From Protopterus annectens (Eukaryota > Chordata > Ceratodontiformes > Protopteridae): DNA of 64,000 nt. Position 1 is the first letter of the stretch. Each line of letters begins with the position of its first letter. Shown piece by piece: positions 1 to 11,200 of this stretch. The position numbers were made by a program, and so were the translations under genes. The stretch covers positions 907,966,571 to 908,030,570 of the forward strand of contig NC_056744.1 in the NCBI RefSeq assembly GCF_019279795.1, given 5' to 3'. The notes under the pieces were generated by a model. That model was not told the origin of the DNA, searched no databases, and saw only the letters and a list, made by a program, of their open reading frames with translations.

Positions 1-1007
1 GTAGGTCAGAGTAGCAAGTTAATCTGGCAGGTTAATTTTTAATTGATGACATGGGTAGATGACAATAAATACATCATGCGGGTAGCTTGGATGGTAAACC
101 ATTGCTGCTAATAGAGTGATAATGATTAAAGATATCTGCAGGTGAGATGCATGTTTTTTTATCTCGTACTGTACTAGTGTCCATTCTTAGGGTAAGTATC
201 TAGTGGCTGTGAAGATGACTAGACCATGTTAAGGATCCTGCTGTAGTGTGTCTGTGTCCATGTCTGCGCATCTGTGTGCGTATTTGCTTGTATAAAGTAA
301 TACATACATATGTATAGTTCTGTGCCTCTAAATGTCTTTCAAAATTAAGGCTTGAATATATGTCGTATGTCTTCCTCCTTCATGCAGTTATTCAGTATCA
401 ACAAAGAAGCTAGATTACATTTTTTTAGCTGTCGTTTGTTTTTATTAAAACACATGTGGGCTAGTGAAGGTACAGAAAATTAATCTAAATGTATCGCTTC
501 TGCTAAGGCACATGATTAAAGCTGATTTTCAAGCTGATAAAAGGCACAGCAGGTTTGTGGAGAGTGAAATGCAGACACAGAGAAAAGCTGACATGTTGAA
601 TCTCTGAGTGAAAACAGGAGTGGTAAAAAAAGAGAACTGAACTTTTGTTGCAGCGCTTCGTTGGATTTGAGCAGCTTTCTCATGACTGTAACTGTTTCCT
701 ATAGCCATGAGCATTAAAAGGAAAAACAGCAATATGAATTGGGGTGATGGCAAGGTCAAGTAGCCTGCTCCAACATTAAAGGATTCAGTAGAAGAAGGAA
801 CTTTGTTACAGGTGTGGACCAGGTGTTTCTTTTAAGAAGACTGAACCTGTGAGTATTTGTTTGATCTGGACCTCAGTTACTGCAATACTAAAGTATCTAT
901 TTTTAAGTTCATAATAGGCAGGCAGTCTTCAGACCATTTAGCTTTGCCCAGAACACTCAGCATCAGGAGTGACTTCATACCTCATGTAGGGACTTAATGT
1001 GCAATCT
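1..1007. other. No gene or recognisable repeat
   Basis: I see only short open frames on both strands and no domain, RNA gene or clear repeat boundary. Base composition is AT-rich and resembles the other unassigned stretches. It may be intronic or very old repeat sequence. Confidence 0.5.
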
Positions 1008-1085
1008 TGGAGTTGATATATTTAATTAGCAGGGGGTGTGGGCACAGCCCACATAAGTGCAGGGGCTTGCCCCCTTGCATATATT
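1008..1085 (+). repeat. Dispersed repeat fragment shared with 52.88 kb
   Basis: The segment around 'TATATTTAATTAGC' followed by a G-rich run and a C-rich run reappears at about 52,878-52,930 with a similar G-run/C-run layout. The G-rich and C-rich halves can pair, so the core is a small stem. The second copy sits inside a structure with inverted ends (52,735-53,035), so this is probably a fragment of the same non-autonomous family. Confidence 0.5.
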
Positions 1086-1134
1086 TGGTAGAAATTGTTA
1101 TGATTTATGTTTAAGCTGAGTTTACGCATATGTG

Positions 1135-1220
1135 TTTTCAGTATTTTGAGTATTCAGTATTTTGAGCTTTCAGTATTTTGGTTTCAGTGTTTTGAGTTTC
1201 AGTATTTTGATATTTCAATG
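1135..1220. repeat. Degenerate tandem repeat of TTCAGTATTTTGA
   Basis: Five to six imperfect copies of a 12-17 base unit built on 'TTCAGTATTTTGA' follow each other. This is a short minisatellite-like patch with no sign of coding use. Confidence 0.6.
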
Positions 1221-2060
1221 TTATGAAGTGAATCCGTGTTAGCATATAGATCTACGAAATAAATTCTGAATTGAAAAGGACCCAGTATCTGGCCTTGAGA
1301 GACCCTACTTGGGAGATTTATTATTTTCCAAGGTGGTCCTTGCAGTTCTGTCAGCGTGTGATATTCATCATACTGATCACTGCTTCAGTAGCCTTGGCTA
1401 TATGGATTTTATCTTGCCAAGGATATAACAAACTAGACGGCTTCTAAAGTTTCAGGGCACCTTCCATGTGCTTAAACTTGTCAGGCAGCTAGAGTTTGGG
1501 AGCAAAGCCCTTCAAAACTTTACTGCAGCCAAAGGGTATACTACTGAGGCTTTTGAGGATCAACATCTGCCCAGGAAAGGAACAGCACAAGCTGACTGTT
1601 CCTTTTGGAGGAAAAACTTCATTTTCTTATCTTTGTTGCTGTTTTGTCCCTTTCCTCTTCAAGAAAGCTTTTTTAAAGCTAGGAGTGTTGTGTTTAACAG
1701 ACTCCTGACAATCCATTAAAGTACTTTAAAACTGACAGGATAAACAAATGCTCCATTTAAAAGTGGTTTAAAGTAACTGAAAACTCTCTTTTTTTTCTGT
1801 GTAGAAATTGTGATTATTGTACTTTTGTGGGTCTGGCATAAGTGCTTTTTCCTGTCAATAAAGTACCTTTTCAAGACTGTTGGTGTTTACAGACATTTGA
1901 TGTCTTCCCCAGGAAAGAGGCACCATTTTCTGTTTGACCATGAAACAGACTACTGGTCCCATGCTCAGTCCTTCCAGCCACAAAAAGAAAAAAATATATA
2001 GCAAACAGTCCTTGCCACCACAGCAGGCTAGCAAATTTGCTTCATCCACAGGTAGGAGAC
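1221..2060. other. Unassigned sequence upstream of decayed DIRS copy
   Basis: Short plus-strand open frames exist at 1,468-1,719 and 1,810-2,001, but their translations show no recognisable domain. It could be an eroded 5' part of the DIRS-like copy that follows. I cannot show this by alignment. Confidence 0.35.
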
Positions 2061-2079
2061 TCTGTTTTGGCCATGTCTT

Positions 2080-3000
2080 GTACCTCGGATAACTCATCCT
2101 TTACCCTGGATCCCTCAAGTGTAGCACCTACAGCCACTATGGACTGGTGGTTACCATGTTCCCTCAGTAGATAAGGGAGAGACACTCTTGTCAGTCCTGG
2201 AAGAGGGAACTGGAAAAGTTTCCTTGTCTCAGAATGCTGTGCCCATCCCTGGGGAAGCTGGTGATATCATTAGTAACATGGTTGGCCCCATTTTTCCCAT
2301 TAAAAAGAAATGGAAAACCAAGCTTGTATCTACTCCTCCTCAAATTTGTTTGGATAGGAGTAGTTTACTGTGTCTGGCTTTGGGTTTAATTCAGGCTGTT
2401 GATCGATCTTGTATAGTAGTTTCTGGTAAAAGAGATATTCATGAAGAGATTCAGGATACTGAATCTGAACAGGAAGACGCAGGGATGGATACATTTTTCC
2501 CTCAGATTTCTGATTTGGACTCTGAGGAGAGTTCTGTTTCTGATTTCCCTTTTTTTTTTTTTTTTTTTTTGTTGTGGGGTTTCTTTTCCTCTGAGACTAC
2601 TGCTAGAATGTGCCATTGTTTTCAGTGGGAGAACACTGAAGTTTCTCAGTCCCTCAGAAAATCTGCTTTGGAGGATGTGTGTGTTACTGCCTTCCATTTT
2701 CTGGATAGTCAGCCAGCTGTCTCTGAAAGGGCAAAGAGAACGCATATTTTTTCAGGCTTTTAAATTTCTACATAATGTTCCCAAACCTGACCTAGTAGCT
2801 ATAACTCTAGTTGATCCTACTGCTACTAAGCACCTAGTCAGTTGCAGTCCTAATATTTCTGTTGAGGATTGGAAAAATATTGATAAGTGTGGGGAAAAAT
2901 GTGTACACTTCTGCAAATTTGAATTTCAGAATTTTAAATTGTCAGGCTCATATTTAAAATTTGTTCTGACTAATATGAAAGTATGCGGAATGTTTTAGCT
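2080..3000 (+). pseudogene. DIRS-like Gag remnant
   Basis: The longest open part is 2,188-2,763. It is rich in Glu, Asp and Ser ('DSEESSVSD') and includes 'SLRKSALEDVC'. A second frame to 2,998 continues the same protein after a frameshift near the T-run. Vertebrate DIRS Gag proteins have this kind of acidic serine-rich middle and a helical C-terminal part; the two better copies at 32.2 and 47.5 kb show the same character. Assignment rests on this resemblance and on the linked recombinase, not on a diagnostic motif. Confidence 0.45.
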
Positions 3001-3269
3001 GCATTTTATTTTTGTGAGGAAAACTCTGCTTTAAATACATTGGTTTCCTCCATTGCACAGGTCACTACTTATTGTTTACAGTGTGTGCATGACTCTGATG
3101 ACTAATGGAGGCAAGAAAGCCTGTTACTAGAAAATTATATATAATATTAGGGAATGGAAAAGGTTTTCCATTTGTTGACAACAACATAGCCAGAAACCAT
3201 TCAGGGCCAGTTGTTCTCTGATTTTACAATGTTTGTGTGAGTTACTATCCTATGGCCTTTCTTATTCCT

Positions 3270-3970
3270 GTGTCAACAGTTCATTTATCTGCCATTTCAG
3301 CCCATGGATCCTCCTCTTTCAATCCAGTCTTGCATCAAAATATTTTTGAAAGGGGTTTTGCATAACAGGCCTCTAAGAAATCTGATGGTCTGTCCTTGGG
3401 ATAGTAATTTTTTTCTTAGAAAAGCTGGCACTTGCTCCATTTGAACCAGCTAAACTTGCTGACTTGAGGTTCTTGACATTTAAAAACAATTTTACTGCTT
3501 GCTCTGATCTCTGCAAGAAGGGTATCTGAGTTGCAGGCTCTTGTGAGTCAGCCCTATCTCATTTTCCATAGGGACAGGGTGTCTTTGAGAATTAGTCCTT
3601 TATGCCTAAAGTGGTATCCAAGTTTACTTTAAATCAAGCTATCCATCTCCCCGTTTTCGTTCCTGAACCTAACAATGAGAGAGGCTAATCCATACCTTGG
3701 ATGTCCAGACAACTGGGGTACTATCCTGACTGAACTAAATCTTTCAGATTTTTAGATCTGTTGTTCATTTCTTGTGAAGGTAAGAAGAGACAGCCTATGT
3801 TAAAACAGACCATTCCAAATGGTTGTCTAATGCTATTACATTTTGCTATACTTACTGTAATAAAACTAGCCTTGGCTTCATGTGTGGCTTTTTGGAAAGT
3901 GCTGGATTCTAGAAGTATTCTAGAAGCTGCTTCTTTGGTCCTCTGTACATACTTTTGCAAAGCACTGTAA
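3270..3970 (+). pseudogene. DIRS tyrosine recombinase remnant
   Basis: DIRS recombinases cut and join DNA with a tyrosine nucleophile and integrate a circular intermediate. Here, pieces in shifting frames correspond to 'FLKGVLHNRPLRN', the 'PFEPAK' region, an arginine-motif region 'SARRVSELQAL' (about 3,510-3,540), 'FHRDRVSLR' and 'KQTI..' (about 3,800). It ends with 'ILEAASLVLCTYFCK', where intact copies have a Trp and His before the catalytic Tyr. The order matches the DIRS copies at 42.8-43.4 kb and 51.1-52.0 kb. The region holding the His-x-x-Arg box is eroded and no intact frame remains, so it cannot be active. Confidence 0.6.
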
Positions 3971-4014
3971 GCTTGATCCCTTCTTTAGCCATAATGATTG
4001 TAGTCATTTGTTAA

Positions 4015-5873
4015 TGATGAAAGACATTTTTGGATGCAGAACAGGCTAAGGAGAAAATAAAAAAAATAAAAAGTTATCCAGCAAAAAGTGAGTCAGCAAT
4101 AGAATAGAACTCTGATTCTCATTCTGACTGTAAAGAGATTTTGCCAGTGAAACATTTTCTCCTGTTCCAAAGGAAAATGCTTGAGAGACGGGGAAAAAGC
4201 ACATGAGTTGACTGGGAGAATCAGCAGTTCCTTGGACTTGTCTGGTATTAGTAGATGGGAGGTGAACAAGATGCAGGCCAGCCACACTGAAATTTGTGGA
4301 TAAATAGCCTTTAAAGCATTAGTCATACTTGTGAAATATGGCTTTGCAAGAAAAACTGGCTGAGAAAGACTGGACATTTGCTGACTTTTTTAGACTTGTG
4401 GGCGGACTATAGAACACATGCATCACTGTATGTCATTAATGTTTAGAAGGACACTAAAAGGAATAAACAACAGTAAAAGCATTTTTTATTATTGGTATTT
4501 TTGTATAAAACATTTAATGATAAATGCATGTTGTATAGTAAAGCAATTTTGTGTACTATATCGGGTATTTTAAATGTGGGAGGAGTCTTTTCAGCGTCTC
4601 TTGTATGTGCTAAAGAAATTTAAAGTAAACAAGTAATTTTTTTTTTAGTTCTAAGAACGTTCCAGACCAGAGAAGAAAGGCTGTACAGAAGCAATATTAT
4701 GTTAATATGCTGTGGTGGGAGGTGTAAAAGTGCATTGATTATACTGTATGCAGAATTGAAAAATATGACAGCATGATAAAAAGCCAAGTTCTTTGCATCT
4801 GCAAGTATATTAGCTTGTTTATTTCATTAGCAGTGTTCAGTGGGAATCAAGAATTCTGCAGCTAAAGGCAGTTGTACATTCCATTCTGAATGAAATTTAC
4901 AAAGATTCCTTCCTGCATCTGCAGAGATGTTAGTAGTTTTTTTTTTTCTCATTGCTGACTAAGACTTTTACATTGAGACAAGCTGTATGCAGGTTCAAGC
5001 AATTAAAGTTTAGAGCATTATTTGAGGGAAATGCAAAATTTAAAGTTAGTGGCAAGCAGTTCAGTGAAAAATTAAGCTGTAAAGTATGGGAAATGAATAG
5101 ACAGCAGTTCCCCAAGCAGTCTGAACACTTTAATTTGTTTAATAGAGCACTGTGCTGTTTAGTTTTATTTTAAAGATAGCCTACCCTTTGTTTTTACTTG
5201 GGGTTAAAAGTTATTGTTCTGAAAGCATAGTAGCTGTTTTTCCGAGGAGGGGAATAGAGATAAAAGAACAAACACCAATCAATGTGCATGGGAACTCGAG
5301 CTGTACCATGCAATTTAGCATGGGAAACCTTCATTTTAGGTTAGGTAATCCATGTGGGTGCAACTGTTGATTTTGGGCAATTGTTCCTATCTAGAGGGTT
5401 GAACTTGGTTATTTGACACTTAAATAGTTTTGTGTGTTTGTTCCAAGTTAACAGGGAATGGGGTATTCTGAACATGTATTTGGATTTTTGTTCTAAGGGT
5501 TTTCATTAAAACAAAAAGTCTTGGAAAATATGACATCAAATGGAGATGAAAAACAACAGCTATGTAAAAGGTCAGCCTGCCAGGCATTAGTGTGTGTGCT
5601 TGTAAGATAAAAATTGGAAATACACATTAAAAAAACTGTCCTGTATGTTAGGTGGGCACTAACTTTTTATTCTAACTGCTATGCTATCCATATTATCTTG
5701 GAAAGTAAATGGCCTTACAGATGTAGACAAAGGAAAGAGTATTGAAATGTATTAAATGCAATGCAAATAGCAGTGCTGCAGGAAATGCATTTGGAAATGA
5801 GCATATGAATTTGAGAAAAAAGGATTTCAGGATGAATATTCAGCAGAATATCAAGAACAAAGGAAAAGGTGGG
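4015..5873 (+). mobile_element. L1-like LINE copy A, 5' segment (ORF1 to start of ORF2)
   Basis: This stretch is collinear with 19.45-20.93 kb (L1 copy B). Shared stretches include 'AAAAAGTGAG', 'GCCAGTGAAACATTTTC', 'CATGTCATTAATGTT' (with one difference here) and the run before the ORF2 endonuclease. It begins abruptly next to the decayed DIRS copy, so the ORF1 5' part is missing. It stops at about 5,873 inside the endonuclease region, where an L2 element starts; copy A resumes at about 11,205. Everything is frameshifted and non-functional. Confidence 0.7.
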
Positions 5874-6119
5874 GTTATCTACTCCTGTTACATATCCAAA
5901 CTCTGGAACAGCATCCTTATACAACTCCTAAGCCATAAAATCCAGCTCAAACAACAACTAACTCAATCCCGGTCATGCTCATGTTCATCACCAGGTTGAG
6001 ACCTCTAGTGAAAGCGCAAACTTCTTATTGTTTATCATAACTTTTTGCCACCCTCTACTTGAATCATTACACCTCTAACAACTTTCCCTCCTGAACTTGA
6101 ATTAGTTTACACTCCTCCT
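5874..6119 (+). mobile_element. L2 LINE copy A, left part (ORF2 C-terminus)
   Basis: The translation around 5,890-5,990 ('SKLWNSILIQLL') corresponds to the L2 C-terminal 'AKLWNSLPPTITSIP' of the copy at 23.77 kb. It is inserted in L1 copy A. It stops at a 12-base target duplication (6,108-6,119, repeated at 10,549-10,560) that flanks a minus-strand L1. The rest of this L2, including its 3' tail, lies at 10,549-11,200. Confidence 0.65.
6108..6119. repeat. Target-site duplication, left copy (minus-strand L1)
   Basis: The 12 bases TACACTCCTCCT here are repeated exactly at 10,549-10,560, immediately outside the minus-strand L1. This marks target-primed insertion into the L2 3' region. Confidence 0.85.
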
Positions 6120-7198
6120 TTTTTAAAAACATTTTTATTTTGTTTTTATTATAAACATATGCAAATGTACATATAGATACAATAAAACAATGACAAATCT
6201 ATTTACATTCATCTATGATAACTTCTCCTGGATGAAATGATTGTTTATTTTTGCCATGCTATTTTTTTATACGTAATGTTATGAGTTCTATGACAAATGG
6301 GTTGCAGTTCTTTTTTACAAACAACATTTGCTAAATTAAAATGTTTAAATATCAAATCTTGTTTACTTTTCCAGTTGAAAGTAATAACTTTTCTGGCAAT
6401 TGCAAGAATTGACCAGAGTAACTGAATCTGAGATTTAGGTATTACATTTGGTATAGAAACATTGAATAGGATTAGGGAGTTAGAAATATGACAGTTATCA
6501 GACCATAAAGCATTTACAAAATATCTGAAGTCTATCCAGTATTGAACAACATTTCTACATTCAATGAACATGTGAACCCAGTTGGCCTCTAGTAATTCAT
6601 CACATTTTCAACATTTGCTTACACCATTTTTGAGTATAATATTTATTGTATGTGGAGTATAGAAACTCCTATTCATAAATTTCCATGTATACAATCTCCA
6701 GTATAATGAAGAGGTACCGTACGTAGAATTCAATAACAGTTTTTTGTATTCATCAGATATTTGTTCTCCATTAATCTTTACATAGTAATTCCTAAAATCT
6801 GAGTCAAACTTTAGTGTCTTCTCTTAGTATCGTATAGATGGGTGAGATACTTAATTTTTGATTATCTGTCTTTTCAAGACACCTAATAAGCTGAATCAAA
6901 CTAGGTATAGATTCAGTCTCTAGGTTGATTTGATACTCTCATTTTGTTTTCTATAAACTGCCGTAATGTGTGTAAACAACCATCTTCACTATTATCAAAA
7001 CTGCATAAGAGAGTTTAGTGGTTTGATACTCTTATGATGCCAGAATGTCAAGTTATTTTCCTTTAATTTTTGCATTGCATTGATGTTGAAAGAATCTAGG
7101 CAATCTCGGGAGTATGCTATAGGGAATATAAGAAGTAAAATATGTTTAATGTAATTGCAATCAATTATATTTTTAAAGTTATTAAATATTTGATTAAT
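6120..7198 (-). mobile_element. Minus-strand L1-like LINE, 3' part
   Basis: The plus strand begins with a T/A-rich run right after the target duplication, which is the expected 3' tail of a minus-strand insertion. The minus frame 6,571-6,245 encodes 'HMFIECRNVVQYWIDF' followed by 'ILAIARKVITFNWK', the usual C-terminal end of L1 ORF2 (Cys/His-rich segment, then a helical tail with 'ARK..I...WK'). The element is 5' truncated: without the nested RTE it is only about 1.3 kb. It is a different L1 lineage from copies A and B. Confidence 0.75.
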
Positions 7199-7479
7199 AA
7201 CCCAGCCACTGGGGATGCATAAGCCAGTGCATTTCTTTGTGCCGGTCTCAAGCCCGGATAAATGGGGAGGGTTGCGTCAAGGACATCCGGTGTAAAACTT
7301 CATCAAAACATTTCATGCAGACACCAAGAAACATTTTTATACAGGATTGGTAGAGGCCCGGGTTAACAACTACCGCCACCAGTGCTGTTGGCCTACAGGG
7401 TGCTGGCGGAAATTGGGCTACTGTTGGCCGAAGGAGAAGAGGCGGAAGACATGGCCGAAGGCAGGAAGAGAGGAGAAAG

Positions 7480-10290
7480 GCTAGGACTGTGGTAGTGAGG
7501 GTCAGAACTTTGAATGTTGGCAGTATGACTGGTATAGGGAGAGAGCTAGCTGATATGATGGACAGAAGGAAGGTTGGTATATTGTTTGTGCAAGAGACCA
7601 GATGGAAGGGAAGTAAGGCTAGGTGTATCGGAGGTGGGTTCAAATTGTTTTATCATGGTGTGGATGGGAGGAGAAATGGCGTAGGAGGAGTTCTGAAGGA
7701 ATAGTATGCTGAGAGTGTTTTGGAGGTGAAGGGAGTGTCGGATAGAGTGATGTTTATGAAGCTGGAAATTGATGGTGTAATGATGAATGTTGTTAGTGCG
7801 TATTCTCTACAAGTTGGGTGTGCAATGGATGAGAGAAAAATTTTGGAGTGAATTGGATGAAGTGGTGATGACTGTACCCAAGGGTGAGAGAGTGGTGATT
7901 GGAGCAGATTTCAATGGGCATGTTGGTGAAGGGAGCAGATTTCAATGGGCATGTTGGTGAAGGGAACAGAGGGGATGAGGAAGTGCTGGGTAGGTATGGT
8001 GTTAAACAAAAGGAATGCAGAAGGTCAGATGGTAGTGGATTTTGCGAAAAGAATGGACATGGCTGTGGTGAATACGTATTTTAACAAGTGGGAGGAGCAT
8101 AGGGTGACATACAAGAGAGGAGGAAGATGCACACAGGTGGATTATATCTTATGTAGGAGGGCCAGTTTGAAGGAGATTGGAGACTGTAAAGTGGTGTGTC
8201 GTTAGGCAGCATAGGATAGTGGTTTGTAGGACAATGTTGGTTATCAAAAAGAGGAGGAGGAGTGTGAGGGCAGCACCAAGGATCAAATGGTGGAAATTGA
8301 AAAAGGGTAATTGTGAGGTGGAGTTCAGGGATGAGTTAAGGCAGGCACTGGGTGGCAGTGAAGAGTTACCAAACAGCCTGGTAACTACAGCAGAGCTAGT
8401 AAGGGAGACTACTAGAAAGGTGCTTGGTATCACATCTGGACAGAGGAAGGACGACAAGGAGACATGGTGGAATGAGGAAGTACAGGAGAGTATACAGAGA
8501 AGGAGGTTGGCAAAGAAGTGGGAGAGAGATGAAGAAAGTAGACAGGAGTATAAGGAGATGAGGTGCATGGCAAAGAGAGAGGTGGCGAAGGATAAGGCAT
8601 ATGAATTATGAAAGGTTGGACACTTAAGGAGGGAGAAAAGGACCTGTACCGATTGGCTTGACAGAGGGACCGAGCTAGGAAAGATGTGCAGCAGGTAAAG
8701 GTGTTAAAGGATAATGAGGGAAACATACTCATAAGCGAGGAGAGTGTGTTGAGGAGATGGAAAGAGTACTTTGAGGGGTTGATGATTGAAAATGAGAGGG
8801 AAGAGAAGGTTGGATGATGTAGGGATAGTGAATCATGAAGTACAATGGATTAGCAAGGAGGAAGTAAGGATAGCTATGAAGAGAATGAAGAATGGAAAGG
8901 CTGTTGGCCCAGATGACATACCTGTGGAAGCATGGAGGTGTTTAGGTGAAATGGCAGTGGAGTTTTTAACCAGATTGTTTAATGAAATATTGGAAAGTGA
9001 GAGGATGCCTGAGGAATGGAGAAAGTGTTTTGGTACAGATTTTTAAGAATAAGGGTGATGTGCAGAGCTGTAGTAACTACAGAGGGATTAAATTGGTCAA
9101 TCACACCATGAAGTTATGGGAAAGAGTAGTGGAAGCAAGGTTAAGAAGGGATGTGATGATCAGTGATCAGCAGTATGGTTTCATGCCAGGAAAGAGCACT
9201 ACAGATGCGATCTTTGCTCTGAGAGTGTTGAAGTACAGAGAATGTCGGAAGGAGTTGCATTGTGTTTTTGTAGACTTAAAGCATATGACAGGGTGCCTAG
9301 AGAGGAGTTGTGGTATTGTATGAGGAAGTCAGGAGTGTCAGAAAAGTATGTAAGAGTGGTACAGGATATGTACGAGGGTAGTGTGACAATGGTTAGGTCT
9401 GCGGTGGGAGTGACGGATGCGTTTAAGGTGGAGGTGGGGTTACATCAAGGATCAGCTCTGAGCCCTTTCTTATTTGCAGTGGTGATGGACAGGTTGACAG
9501 ACTTGATTAGATAGGAGTTCCCGTGAACTATGATGTTTGCAGATGATATTGTGATCTGTAGTGAGAGTAGGGAACAGGTGGAAGAGACCCTGGAGAGATG
9601 GAGATATGCTCTAGAGAGAAGAGGAATGAAGGTCAGTAGGACTAAGACAATATATGTGTGTGAATGAGAGGGATGATAGAGGAATGGTGAGGTTGCAAGG
9701 AGTAGAGGTGGCGAAGGTGGATGAGTTTAAATATTTGGGGTCAATAGTTCAGAGTAACGGTGAGTATGGAAGAGAGGTGAAGAAGCGTACAGGCAGGATG
9801 TAGTGGGTGGAGAAGTGTCAGGAGTGATTTGTGACGGACTAGTACCTGTAAGAGTGAAAGGGAAGGTCTACAAGAGGGTAGTGAGACCAGCTATGTTATA
9901 TGGGTTGGAGACAGTGGCATTGACAAAAAGGCAGGAGTTTGAGCTGGATGTGGCAGAATTAAAGATGTTAAGATTTGCACTGGGTGTGACGAGTGTGGAC
10001 AGGATTAGGAATAAGTATATTAGAGGGTCAGCCCAGGTTGGAAGGTTTGGAGACAAAGCCAGAGAGGCACGATTACGTTGGTTTGGACATGTGCTGAGGG
10101 GGGATGCTGAGTATTTTGGGGGGAAAAATGCTAAGGATGAAGCTGCCAGGTAACAGGAAAAGAGGAAGGCCTAAGATAAGGTTTATGGATGTGGTGAGAG
10201 GACATGCAGGTGGTTGGGGTGACCGAGCAAGATGCAAAGGACAGGAAGAAATGGAAACGGGTGATCTGCTGTGGTGACCCCTATTGCGAA
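7480..10290 (+). pseudogene. RTE endonuclease/reverse transcriptase (broken)
   Basis: RTE encodes one protein that nicks target DNA (APE-type endonuclease) and reverse-transcribes its RNA at the nick. The endonuclease starts with 'RVRTLNVGSMTGIGREL' (about 7,492) and includes 'FVQETRWKG', 'GADFNGHVGEG' (about 7,901) and 'VDYILCRR' (about 8,140). The RT shows 'GKAVGPDDIPVEAW' (about 8,900), 'NYRGIKL' (about 9,075), '[16 protein letters not shown]', '[11 protein letters not shown]', '[13 protein letters not shown]' and the catalytic 'FADD' at 9,535-9,546. The C-terminal part near 9,880-10,110 includes 'RLRWFGHVLR', a typical RTE ending. Frames shift near 7,932 (a 31-base duplication), 8,200, 8,800, 9,030, 9,280 and 9,510, so the gene is dead. 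Confidence 0.9.
7901..7962 (+). repeat. 31-base tandem duplication inside RTE endonuclease
   Basis: The sequence beginning GGAGCAGATTTCAATGGGCA is present twice, at 7,901 and 7,932. A 31-base period is not a multiple of three, so the duplication alone shifts the frame. It duplicates the catalytic-loop coding segment (Asp-Phe-Asn-Gly-His). Confidence 0.9.
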
Positions 10291-10303
10291 CAGCCGAAAG
10301 ATG

Positions 10304-10548
10304 ATTAAATATTTGATTAATGCCATAAGAAAAGTTATCAAACTTCTTAGTAAATAAACAAAATTCACTTAAAAGACAATGAACTCTTACTCCATATTGT
10401 TCCTTAAATTGATTTTCTATAGTTCTGACATCGGTTATATGAATCTCCTGTATCATTTTCCAGCCAGATATATAGGTAGGTGTGATCCAATGTTATACTG
10501 CATTAATTATAACTGATTTGGAATAAAGATCTAAGCTAGGGAATGCAG
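10304..10548 (-). mobile_element. Minus-strand L1-like LINE, 5' remainder
   Basis: This piece continues the element at 6,120-7,198 across the RTE insertion. The minus frame near 10,456-10,310 encodes 'FKEQYGV' and neighbouring hydrophobic segments of ORF2. The left target duplication is repeated just outside it at 10,549-10,560. Confidence 0.7.
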
Positions 10549-11200
10549 TACACTCCTCCTCACCCCCTCTTAAACAGCTCTCATCTTTCTGTTTTTCTGC
10601 CTGCCTCCCATCCACCACACTACCCATCTCATGCATCCTCTGTGAATCTAAGTTGTTAACCTAATAGATACACCAGTTTGGAACAGGCAGCCTAAATGGA
10701 ACTAGTCCTATACCCTGATCTCTCAATCATACATTTTTACCACCATCACCTATACAGTACTAATATTCCATTCCCCTCCTACATAATTTTATAACTTGCT
10801 TCATTATATCTCTTTACAAGCTGTACATACCAACATCTCCTTTCCTACATAATCTTGTAACTAAGTACATTACATATCTTCAGCTCCTTGCAAAGGTTTC
10901 TTTACTGAAATGTAAGAACACTAAACTCCTTTACAATGTCCCCATATACATTCTTAATCCATGTACTTCCTGCAAGATTTTAGAGCTACAAGAACTGTAT
11001 AGGCATATAATTGTTCATGTGTATGTACCTGTCTTGTAATTGCTTGCTTTTTTCTGTGAAATGTAACTGTTGTTTTTCTGAGAACCGTCTGAAATTCCCT
11101 TGTTAATATAAATGGATAATGGAGCTTTTCTCCCCTATCCTCCACTGAAAATAGGCTCTGCCCAGTAGGACTTTCTGGTTAACAAAGGCAAATAAATAAT
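10549..11200 (+). mobile_element. L2 LINE copy A, 3' untranslated region and tail
   Basis: The stretch ends 'GGAGCTTTTCTCC', a G/C-rich patch and 'GGTTAACAAAGGCAAATAAATAA'-like sequence, matching the ends of the L2 copies at 24.15-24.23 kb and (minus strand) 61.80-61.90 kb. These endings carry short (TAAA)n or (TAAAA)n runs, typical of L2 3' termini. The upstream coding part is at 5,874-6,119. Confidence 0.75.

Larger units (their letters stand above)
2061..3975 (+). mobile_element. Decayed, internally deleted DIRS-like retrotransposon
   Basis: Two parts are visible: a Gag-like acidic/serine-rich region (about 2,080-3,000) and a tyrosine recombinase region (about 3,270-3,970). In intact DIRS elements the reverse transcriptase, RNase H and methylase-like domains lie between these two, and here they are missing. 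The recombinase part matches, phrase by phrase, the better preserved copy at 42.7-43.4 kb. Many stops and frameshifts and an inserted T-run (about 2,549-2,570) mark it as old. No terminal or internal complementary repeats could be found, so the ends given are approximate. Confidence 0.65.
7199..10303 (+). mobile_element. RTE-clade LINE, near full length
   Basis: An exact 18-base target duplication (7,181-7,198 and 10,304-10,321) bounds this element. It starts with a non-coding head including 'GGAGGGTTGCGTCAAGGACA', encodes an endonuclease/reverse transcriptase, and ends 'CAGCCGAAAG' without poly(A), all typical of vertebrate RTE elements. It sits inside the minus-strand L1. The tail is shared with the SINEs at 45.8 and 57.4 kb. 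At ~3.1 kb it has the normal RTE length, but several frameshifts make this copy defective. Confidence 0.9.

Noticed and set aside
8149..8732. Minus-strand frames rich in Ser/Leu/Pro inside the RTE
   Set aside because: They mirror the purine-rich RTE coding strand.
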